Source: Leucobacter soli
GTDB taxonomy: Bacteria > Actinomycetota > Actinomycetes > Actinomycetales > Microbacteriaceae
Direction: 5' to 3'
Assembly (NCBI RefSeq): GCF_910593785.1
Contig: NZ_CAJVAP010000003.1
Coordinates: 71,522 to 135,521 of the forward strand
DNA length: 64,000 bases
Shown here: positions 58,071 to 64,000 of the stretch, in pieces
Position numbering within the stretch: position 1 is the stretch's first letter
Layout of the letters: every line of letters begins with the position of its first letter
Program-made: the position numbers and the translations under genes
Notes under the pieces: generated by a model
Database searches by the model: none
Told to the model about the DNA's origin: nothing
Seen by the model: the letters and a program-made list of their open reading frames with translations, nothing else

Positions 58071-58850
58071 ATGAGCACCGGCACGATGAACGACGACCAG
58101 GCGCGGGGCGGCGCGGCCGGCGACGGCTGGCACCGCTGGCAGGAGCTCGCCCGGCGCGAGGTCGTCGACCTGGCCCGCGAGGGCCTGGTCGTCGTCCCGC
58201 TCGGCGCGACGGAGCAGCACGGCCCGTTCCTGCCTACCGGCACCGACATCATGCTGTCGACGCGGGCGGTCGAGGGCGCGCTCGATCTCGCGGCGCCGGA
58301 ATGCGACCGACCGCTCATCCTGGCGCAGTTCCTCGGCATCGGCTGCTCGGCGCACCACCTGCCGTTCGGCGGCACGATCTCGCTGCCGCCCCAGGTGATG
58401 ATCGACGTGCTCGTGGCCTCCATGCTCAGCATGGCGGAGAGCGGCGTGAGCCGCATCGTGCTCGTGAACGGGCACGGCGGCAACACCGGGGTGTGCCACG
58501 CCGCGGCCTCCGAGGCGGCCTCGCGCAGCGATCTGACCATCGCGGCGCTCGACTACTGGGAGATGGCGTCGCCGCCGGATCCCGCCGCGCCCGGCCACGC
58601 CGGAGCGTTCGAGACCTCGCTGATGCTCGCCGTGCGGCCGGATCTCGTGGCCGCGGACCGAGAGCGGGCCGGCCGCGACGACGTCGCGCAGCCGGGGCGC
58701 GGCGTCTACGCACGGGACGTCTGGAGCGGCATTGACGGCTTCACCGATCATCCGGCCCGGGCCGACGCGACCCGCGGCGCCGAGACGCTCGGCGGTATCG
58801 AACGCAACCTGGCCGCCCGGCTGCTCGGGCTGGCGGAGAGCATGCCGTGA
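58071..58850 (+). CDS. creatininase-family amidohydrolase
   Basis: This 259-residue protein has the complete metal site of the creatininase family: Glu48 and His50 in GATEQHGPFLPTGTD, Asp59, His135 in NGHGGN and Glu181 in GAFETSLML. Relatives hydrolyse creatinine, formamides or small amide bonds in pyrimidine, flavin and peptide-derived compounds. The ATG at 58071 follows GAGGGAGCGA. Its stop overlaps the next gene start. In this operon it likely opens a lactam or cleaves an amide produced by the oxygenases. Confidence 0.86.
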   Translation: MSTGTMNDDQARGGAAGDGWHRWQELARREVVDLAREGLVVVPLGATEQHGPFLPTGTDIMLSTRAVEGALDLAAPECDRPLILAQFLGIGCSAHHLPFGGTISLPPQVMIDVLVASMLSMAESGVSRIVLVNGHGGNTGVCHAAASEAASRSDLTIAALDYWEMASPPDPAAPGHAGAFETSLMLAVRPDLVAADRERAGRDDVAQPGRGVYARDVWSGIDGFTDHPARADATRGAETLGGIERNLAARLLGLAESMP

Positions 58851-59821
58851 GCGAGCCGGTCCACCTCTCCCGGACCGACGTGCTGCGCCTCTCCGCGGGC
58901 GCATCCGGGCGCGCGCCCATCGACGTCGAAGCGGCGCTGCGGCGCGTGCTCGTCGAGGCCGAGCTGGGTGAGGCCGGGCAGCTGACCCGCACGGAACTCG
59001 CGCCCGAGGGTCTGCCGAGCGTGCTCGGCATCATGCCCGGCTACCGCTCCGCCGCACCGGCGGCATTCGCCGCCAAGATCGTCTGCGTGGTTCCCGGCAA
59101 TCCGGCCAAGGGCCTGCCCGCGCACCAGGGGCTGGTGCTGCTCTTCGACGCGGAGTCGGGCGCGCTGCTCGCCCTGGCGGATGCCGGGGCGGTCACCGAG
59201 ATCCGCACCGCCGCGCTCACCGCGCTCGCGACGCGCACGCTCGCCCGGCGCACGGAGGGCCGCTCGCTCGTGGTCGGCGGCGGTCATCAGGCCGTCGCCC
59301 ATCTCCGGGCGCTCGCACGCCTGCCGCACCCGCTCGCCGTCTGGGCGCGGCGGCCCGAGCAGGCCCTCGAGGCTGCCGCTGCGCTCGCCCTCGAGGGCGT
59401 CCGCGTCGACGCGGTGACCGACCTCGAGGGAGCCGTCCGCGAGGCGGACGTCGTGACGACGGTCACGGGGGCCCCGGAGCCGATCCTGCGCGACGAATGG
59501 CTCGCTCCCGGAACGCTGCTCAACGCGATCGGCTCGAGCACGCCGCGCGTCTGCGAGGTGCCCGAGGCGACGATCCGCAGCGCGTTCCTCGTCGCCGACG
59601 ACCCCGACGCCGCGCTCGCCCTCTCCGGAGAACTCTCCCGGCTCGCCCCGCCCGTGCCGCGCCCCCGATCGCTCGGCTCGCTGCTCCGATCGGGATCGCT
59701 CCCCGTCGAGTGCGAGAGCCGCCGGATCGTGTTCAAATCGGTCGGCGTCCCGCTCCAGGATCTGGCCCTCGCGTCCGCGCTCCATGAAGCGGCGCGCCAG
59801 GAGACGGGGATCTCCCCGTGA
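58847..59821 (+). CDS. ornithine cyclodeaminase/mu-crystallin family protein
   Basis: This 324-residue protein has the family layout: GIMPGYRSAAPAAFAAKIVCVVPGNPAKGLPAHQGLVLLFDAESGALLALADAGAVTEIRTAALTALAT, then the NAD-binding VVGGGHQAVAHLRALARL (GxGxQA type), and NAIGSSTPRVCEVPE. Members include ornithine cyclodeaminase, lysine cyclodeaminase, alanine dehydrogenase and ketimine reductases. It could form or reduce a cyclic imine. The GTG start overlaps the creatininase stop (GTGA). The family alone does not tell deaminase from reductase. Confidence 0.84.
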   Translation: MSEPVHLSRTDVLRLSAGASGRAPIDVEAALRRVLVEAELGEAGQLTRTELAPEGLPSVLGIMPGYRSAAPAAFAAKIVCVVPGNPAKGLPAHQGLVLLFDAESGALLALADAGAVTEIRTAALTALATRTLARRTEGRSLVVGGGHQAVAHLRALARLPHPLAVWARRPEQALEAAAALALEGVRVDAVTDLEGAVREADVVTTVTGAPEPILRDEWLAPGTLLNAIGSSTPRVCEVPEATIRSAFLVADDPDAALALSGELSRLAPPVPRPRSLGSLLRSGSLPVECESRRIVFKSVGVPLQDLALASALHEAARQETGISP

Positions 59822-59828
59822 ATGAGCA

Positions 59829-59844
59829 CCGCTCGGGCGAGCGG
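59829..59844 (+). terminator. hairpin between cyclodeaminase-like gene and HpaB paralogue 3
   Basis: CCGCTC (59829-59834) and GAGCGG (59839-59844) form a 6-pair stem with a GGGC loop eight bases after the stop codon. It may reduce read-through into the third HpaB-type gene. Confidence 0.4.
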
Positions 59845-59870
59845 ATCGTTCGGCGATGACCGGCGGGGCT

Positions 59871-59932
59871 GCGCTGCAGGTGCAGGATGCGGCGCTCGCT
59901 GCACAGCGCGGCCGCACCGAGAGTTCTAGCGT
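59871..59932 (+). promoter_or_regulatory. second promoter and repeats upstream of HpaB paralogue 3
   Basis: TAGCGT at 59927-59932 fits a -10 box for the gene at 59972; no good -35 is present. Upstream are an inverted repeat GCGCTG (59871-59876) / CAGCGC (59904-59909) and tandem TGCAGG units (59875-59886), possible AraC-type half-sites near the two AraC genes downstream. Confidence 0.3.
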
Positions 59933-59971
59933 GAAAAGCGAATCACCGAACACTGAGGAGAGGATCCGACG

Positions 59972-61525
59972 ATGACCGATTCGCAGCCCGTGCTGCCGTA
60001 CACCGGCGACGAGTATCTGGAGAGCCTGCGCGACGGGCGCAGCGTCTACATCTACGGGCAGAACGTGACGGATGTGACCACGCATCCGGCCTTCCGCAAC
60101 TCCGCGCGCATGATCGCGCGGATGTACGACGCCCTGCACGCCGACGACGCCGCGGAGCGCGGGCTTGTCGTGCCGACCGACACCGGGAACGGCGGATTCA
60201 CCCATCCCTTCTTTCGGGCGCCCAAGTCGGCCGAGGACCTGATCGCCTCCCGCGACGCGATCGCCGAGTGGGCGCGCGTCTCCCACGGCTGGATGGGGCG
60301 TTCCCCCGACTACAAGGCGACCTTCCTCGGCACGCTCGGCGTCAACCACGAGTACTACGCGCCGTTCGCGGAGAACGCCCGCCGCTGGTACCGGGAGTCG
60401 CAGGAGCGCGTGCTCTTCTGGAACCACGCGATCGTGAATCCGCCCATCGATCGCGATCTGCCGCCGGACGAGGTCGGCAACGTGGCGGTGCACGCGGTGC
60501 GCGAGACCGACGCCGGCATCTACCTCTCGGGCGCGAAGGTCGTCGCGACGAGCGCCGCCATCTCGAACGTGAACTTCATCGCCTACGCCGGGCCCCCGCT
60601 GAAGGACCCGCGCTACGCGGTCGTCTGCGCCATCCCGATGGACACTCCCGGCCTCAAGCTGATCTGCCGGCAGTCGTACTCCGTCGCCGCCCAGGCCGCG
60701 GGCACGCCCTTCGACTACCCGCTCTCCTCCCGGCTGGACGAGAACGACGCGATCCTCGTGCTCGACGAGGTGTTCGTGCCGTGGGAGAACGTCTTCGCCT
60801 ACGGCGACACCGAGAAGGTCTCCGGCTTCCTTTCGCAGTCGGGCATCGACAACCGGATCATGCTGCAGGGCTGCACCCGCCTGGCGGTGAAGCTCGACTT
60901 CCTCGCCGGCGTCTACATGAAGTCGTTGAAGATGACGGGGGCCGGCGAGTTCCGCGGAGTGCAGGCACGGCTCGGCGAGATCCTGGCCATCCGCAACCTG
61001 ATGTGGAGCACCACGGAGTCGATGATCCGCAACCCCGACCCGTGGCTGGACGGTCACGTGCAGCCGAATCGGCTGGCCGGCACCGTGTACAGCTGGTTCG
61101 CCGTGTCGCAGCACTCGCGCATCCGCGAGATCGTGCAGGAGGATCTCGGCTCCGCCCTGATCTACCTCCCGTCGCACGCGGAGGACTTCGCGAACGAGGA
61201 GCTGCGGCCGTATCTGGACCAGTACGTGCGCGGCTCGCGCGGCGCCGACTCCGTCGAGCGCGTCAAGGTGCTCAAGGCGATGTGGGACGCGACCGGGAGC
61301 GAGTTCGCGAGCCGGCACGAGCTCTACGAGCGGAACTATCAGGGGACCCGCGAGAACGCGCGCATCAAGATCCTGAAGGAGATGGAGCGGCGAGGCGACG
61401 TCGAGCGCCTGATCGGTCTCGCAGACGAGTTCCTCGCGGGCTACGATCTCAATGGATGGACCTCCGACGACCTCTTCGACGGGAAGGACGTCTCGGTCGT
61501 CCACGGGCTCGCGGGCACCGACTGA
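59972..61525 (+). CDS. HpaB-type FADH2-dependent monooxygenase (paralogue 3)
   Basis: This 517-residue HpaB-type hydroxylase looks closest of the three to E. coli HpaB in its N-terminal half: YTGDEYLESLRDGRSVYIYGQNVTDVTTHPAFRNSARM, GWMGRSPDYKATFLGTLGVN, FWNHAIVNPPIDRDLPPDE with the active-site His, and PLSSRLDENDAILVLDEVFVPWENVFAYGD. Relative to the others it has GRSPDYK in place of GRTPDYK and NGGF in place of GSGG. The ATG at 59972 follows GAGGAGAGGA. It precedes two AraC genes with tight spacing and has no own reductase gene. Confidence 0.86.
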   Translation: MTDSQPVLPYTGDEYLESLRDGRSVYIYGQNVTDVTTHPAFRNSARMIARMYDALHADDAAERGLVVPTDTGNGGFTHPFFRAPKSAEDLIASRDAIAEWARVSHGWMGRSPDYKATFLGTLGVNHEYYAPFAENARRWYRESQERVLFWNHAIVNPPIDRDLPPDEVGNVAVHAVRETDAGIYLSGAKVVATSAAISNVNFIAYAGPPLKDPRYAVVCAIPMDTPGLKLICRQSYSVAAQAAGTPFDYPLSSRLDENDAILVLDEVFVPWENVFAYGDTEKVSGFLSQSGIDNRIMLQGCTRLAVKLDFLAGVYMKSLKMTGAGEFRGVQARLGEILAIRNLMWSTTESMIRNPDPWLDGHVQPNRLAGTVYSWFAVSQHSRIREIVQEDLGSALIYLPSHAEDFANEELRPYLDQYVRGSRGADSVERVKVLKAMWDATGSEFASRHELYERNYQGTRENARIKILKEMERRGDVERLIGLADEFLAGYDLNGWTSDDLFDGKDVSVVHGLAGTD

Positions 61526-61545
61526 CCGCTGATCGACGGAGGCAG

Positions 61546-62517
61546 ATGAGGAGAGACGTCGCCTACTTCCCCCCGCGGGAGTACCGCGATCCCAGAGCTT
61601 GGGCGATCGCCGCACCGCGCCTGATCCAGGCGGCGGCGATCGCCCCCTTCGGCGCGGGCGAGGGGTTCCGGTTGCGCGCCGAGGCGGCCTCGCTGGGCGG
61701 GATCCGCCTCGCCCATCTGGAGTCGGGCCCCTACGTGCACGAGCGCGCCGGAAAGTCCGCCGAGTCCTCCGAACCCAGCTTCACGCTGACGCTCCAGCGG
61801 CGGGGCGTCAGCCGCATCGAGCAGGGCGGTCGCACGATCGAGCTCGCCCCCGACGATTTCACGATCACGGACTCCTCGCGGCCGTACCGGCGGGAGTACC
61901 CGACCGAGAACACCGTGCTCGTCATCCTCTTCCCGCAGCGGATGCTCGCGATCCCGCCCCGCTCGCTCGCGCATCTGGTCGGCACCTCCCTCTCCGGGAG
62001 GGAGGGGCTCGGCGCCATCGCCTCGCGGCTCCTGGGCGGGGTCGCCGACCATCTGGCGGCGCTGCGCGAACCGCTCGGGCTCGCCATGGTCGACTCGGTG
62101 CTCGACGTCGTGTCGACGCTGCTCGCGGCTCGCGCGCTCGGGGACGATCAGGCGGATGCTCCGGTCTGGCAGCTGCTCGAGATCCGCGACTACATCATGG
62201 ACCACCTCGACGATCCCGAGCTCGCGCCGGCGAGCATCGCTCGGGCCAACTTCATTTCCGAACGCCGGCTGCACCACCTGTTCCAGGGATCGGGAAGCAC
62301 CGTCGGCGCCTGGATCCGCGGCCGCCGACTCGAGATGTGCCGCCGGGATCTCACCGACCCCGCCGCCGCCTCGCGCACCGTTCGCGAGGTCGGAGAGCAG
62401 TGGGGATTCACCAACCAGACGCATTTCGCGCGCGCGTTCCGAGCGGCCTACGGCTGCTCGCCGAGCGAGGCGCGGGCCGCCGGTACGATCGCGCACGAGG
62501 GGGAATTCGAGCTATGA
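61546..62517 (+). CDS. AraC-family transcriptional regulator (tandem copy 1)
   Basis: This 323-residue regulator has an N-terminal AraC-binding-like sensor domain (FTLTLQRRGVSRIEQGGRTIELAPDDFTITDSSRPYRREYP near residues 80-125) and a C-terminal AraC DNA-binding domain of two helix-turn-helix units (LAPASIARANFISERRLHHLFQGSGSTVGAWIRGRRLEMCRRDL; VGEQWGFTNQTHFARAFRAAYGCSPSEARA). The ATG at 61546 follows GACGGAGG, 20 bases after the HpaB stop. This class typically activates aromatic-degradation genes such as feaR/andR. Its stop overlaps the second AraC gene. Confidence 0.88.
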   Translation: MRRDVAYFPPREYRDPRAWAIAAPRLIQAAAIAPFGAGEGFRLRAEAASLGGIRLAHLESGPYVHERAGKSAESSEPSFTLTLQRRGVSRIEQGGRTIELAPDDFTITDSSRPYRREYPTENTVLVILFPQRMLAIPPRSLAHLVGTSLSGREGLGAIASRLLGGVADHLAALREPLGLAMVDSVLDVVSTLLAARALGDDQADAPVWQLLEIRDYIMDHLDDPELAPASIARANFISERRLHHLFQGSGSTVGAWIRGRRLEMCRRDLTDPAAASRTVREVGEQWGFTNQTHFARAFRAAYGCSPSEARAAGTIAHEGEFEL

Positions 62518-63461
62518 CCAGGGACATCACCTATTTCCCTCCGCGGGAGTACCGGGATGCCAGAGCCTGGGCACTGGCATCGGACCAGCTGTTCCAGACC
62601 ACGCCGATCGTCCCCTCGGACACCGCCGGGAGTTTTCGGCTCCGCGCCGAGATGATGAAGCTCGGTCGCGTGCGGCTCGCGCACCTGGAATCGGGGCCGT
62701 ATCTCAACGAGCGGTTCCCCGTCGAGGGCCAGCAGGTGGACCCGATGTTCATCCTCGACCTGCAGCGCGTCGGTCGCAGCCGAATCGAGCAGCACGGGCA
62801 GATCACCGAGATCGGGCCGGGCGACTTCTCGATCACGGACGCGTCGCGACCCTATCGCCGGGAGTACCTGGAGGCCAGGAACCAGGTGCTGGTGATCCAG
62901 TTCCCGCAGCAGATGCTCACGCTGCCGCCGCGCGCGCTCGCCCACATCCTCGGCACCTCGTTCTCGGGGAGCGCGGGGCTCGCGGCCATCATGTCGCGGT
63001 TCCTCGACGGCATCGCCGACAACCTCGCCGCCCTCCAGGAACCCCTCGGCCTCACCATGATCGATTCCGTCATCGACGTCGTCTCGACACTGGTGACCGG
63101 CCGCACCTCGGTGGGCGGAGAAGCCGGGGACTCCGCCTGGCAGCTGCTCGAGATCCGCGACTACATCATGGAGCACCTGGGGGACCCGGATCTCACCCCC
63201 GAACGGATCGCCCGGGCGAACTACATCTCGCTCCGCCAGTTGCACGCGCTGTTCGCGAAGTCGGGGTCCACGGTGGCCGCCTGGATCCGGGACCGCCGGC
63301 TCGAGATGTGCCGACGGGAGCTCTCCGATCCTCGCGCCGCGAACCGAACCGTGCGCGAGATCAGCGATCGGTGGGGATTCAGCAACCAGACGTACTTCGC
63401 GAAGGTCTTCCGGGCGACGTACGGCTACTCGCCGACAGCAGCGCGCCGCAGGGAGCCCTGA
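62514..63461 (+). CDS. AraC-family transcriptional regulator (tandem copy 2)
   Basis: This 315-residue protein is a clear paralogue of the preceding regulator (shared YFPPREYRDARAWA N terminus, HLESGPY, the SRPYRREY sensor strand and WQLLEIRDYIM before the DNA-binding domain). The two helix-turn-helix units are LTPERIARANYISLRQLHALF and ISDRWGFSNQTYFAKVFRATYGYSP. It overlaps the first copy (ATGA). The pair probably arose by local duplication and may respond to different effectors or form heterodimers controlling the island. Confidence 0.88.
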   Translation: MTRDITYFPPREYRDARAWALASDQLFQTTPIVPSDTAGSFRLRAEMMKLGRVRLAHLESGPYLNERFPVEGQQVDPMFILDLQRVGRSRIEQHGQITEIGPGDFSITDASRPYRREYLEARNQVLVIQFPQQMLTLPPRALAHILGTSFSGSAGLAAIMSRFLDGIADNLAALQEPLGLTMIDSVIDVVSTLVTGRTSVGGEAGDSAWQLLEIRDYIMEHLGDPDLTPERIARANYISLRQLHALFAKSGSTVAAWIRDRRLEMCRRELSDPRAANRTVREISDRWGFSNQTYFAKVFRATYGYSPTAARRREP

Positions 63462-63477
63462 GGATCCCTGCGGCGCG
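63442..63477. terminator. strong bidirectional terminator enclosing a stop codon
   Basis: CGCGCCGCAGGGA (63442-63454) and TCCCTGCGGCGCG (63465-63477) form a perfect 13-pair stem; the ten-base loop holds the TGA stop of the second AraC gene (63459-63461). It ends the 52.7-63.5 kb operon and can also stop the convergent ABC ATPase transcript. No T-run follows. Confidence 0.75.
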
Positions 63478-63497
63478 AGAAGCCTGCCGGCCCGGCC

Positions 63498-64000
63498 TTA
63501 CAGCACGGCTGAGAGGAACGCCTTCGTGCGCTCGTTCCGGGGGTCGCCGATCACCTGCTCCGGCGGGCCGACCTCGACGACGCGACCGGCATCCATGAAC
63601 ACCACCCGGTCGGCGACCTCGCGGGCGAAGCCCATCTCGTGCGTGACCACGATCATGGTCATGTCCCCGGCGCGGGCGATGTCCTTGATGACCGCGAGGA
63701 CCTCGCCGACGAGTTCGGGATCGAGCGCACTGGTGGGCTCGTCGAACAGCATCAGCTTCGGCTGCATGGCGAGTGCGCGCGCGATGGCGACGCGCTGCTG
63801 CTGGCCGCCCGAGAGCTGCGACGGGTAGTGGCCGTCCTTGCCCGAGAGTCCGACGCGTTCGAGCAGATCGAGCGCGCGCGCCTTGACCTCGGACTTCGAC
63901 TCCTTCAGCACGACGACCGGGCCGAGCATGATGTTCTCGAGCGCCGTCATGTGGGGGAAGAGGTTGAAGTTCTGGAACACCATGCCCACGTCGACGCGCT
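63498..64000 (-). CDS. polar amino acid ABC transporter ATP-binding protein (GlnQ-like), 5' end outside window
   Basis: This is the C-terminal part (about 167 residues) of an ABC ATPase, open to the window edge. Visible are the Q-loop region [20 protein letters not shown], signature LSGGQQQRV, Walker [13 protein letters not shown] and H-loop [26 protein letters not shown], diagnostic of the GlnQ/HisP group. The Walker A part lies beyond 64000. It should drive uptake of a polar amino acid; permease and binding-protein genes are expected upstream on the same strand outside the window. Confidence 0.9.
   Translation of the reverse strand, partial: RVDVGMVFQNFNLFPHMTALENIMLGPVVVLKESKSEVKARALDLLERVGLSGKDGHYPSQLSGGQQQRVAIARALAMQPKLMLFDEPTSALDPELVGEVLAVIKDIARAGDMTMIVVTHEMGFAREVADRVVFMDAGRVVEVGPPEQVIGDPRNERTKAFLSAVL

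Noticed and set aside
58748-61615. 955-codon minus-strand frame over cyclodeaminase-like and HpaB-type genes
   Set aside because: Antisense shadow of genes with full catalytic motifs; no ribosome site or family features.
1-64000. CRISPR arrays, insertion sequences, integrase/attachment sites, prophage or tRNA genes
   Set aside because: Both strands were read for spaced repeats, transposase or integrase motifs and tRNA-like cloverleaf sequences; none was convincing. Direct repeats seen (24241, 31122) are too short and few for CRISPR.

Overview
The window is high-GC (about 70%) actinobacterial chromosome, tightly packed on both strands. A fused 2-oxoglutarate decarboxylase/dehydrogenase (Kgd type), an FprA-type NADPH reductase, leaderless genes behind TAnnnT -10 boxes and GTG/TTG starts all point to Actinobacteria. 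The gene style suggests Microbacteriaceae (Leucobacter/Microbacterium-like); the genus is inference. No rRNA, tRNA, CRISPR array, insertion sequence or prophage is visible, and no gene-free stretch exceeds 300 bases.

Layout. (1) 1-7250, housekeeping: a TPP riboswitch and thiamine-type ABC transporter, a P-loop kinase-like gene, purN, purH and a small membrane protein. (2) 7269-20299, an amine-catabolism block: aldehyde dehydrogenase, agmatine deiminase, APC permease, two gamma-glutamyl-amine (PuuD-like) hydrolases, a cytochrome P450 with its own flavodoxin and reductase, a glutamine-synthetase-like gamma-glutamyl-amine synthetase, a cytoplasmic solute-binding-like protein, a Cache-type protein and a GntR/FCD regulator. 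P450 plus GS-like ligase plus GntR regulator recalls the mycobacterial pip cluster for piperidine/pyrrolidine use, but here with a flavodoxin redox partner and a Puu-style gamma-glutamylation set. (3) 20310-31930, core genes: kgd, two CNNM/CBS membrane proteins, metX, an EamA exporter, an AlkD-like protein, metY and ung.

(4) 32076-63461, an accessory catabolic island rich in flavin-dependent monooxygenases: three HpaB-type hydroxylases, one HpaC-type flavin reductase, one acyl-CoA-dehydrogenase-fold monooxygenase, one intact and one decayed luciferase-like (LLM) monooxygenase and a DAO-family oxidase. With them are a peptide/opine-type ABC transporter interleaved with a proline-racemase-family enzyme, RidA, a PLP decarboxylase, a creatininase-family amidohydrolase, an ornithine-cyclodeaminase-family enzyme, an alpha/beta hydrolase, a two-domain VOC protein and a diaminopentanoate-dehydrogenase-like enzyme. 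Local regulators are PucR, TetR and two tandem AraC paralogues. The likely job is import and oxidative breakdown of an aromatic or heterocyclic nitrogen compound; the substrate cannot be read from sequence. An ABC-2 exporter pair and an MFS exporter sit inside. (5) 63498-64000: the 3' part of a polar amino acid ABC ATPase runs off the end.

The most notable points are the P450/flavodoxin/gamma-glutamylation amine locus with a motif shared between its two divergent promoter regions, and the 52.7-63.5 kb operon whose enzyme combination matches no pathway I recognise.
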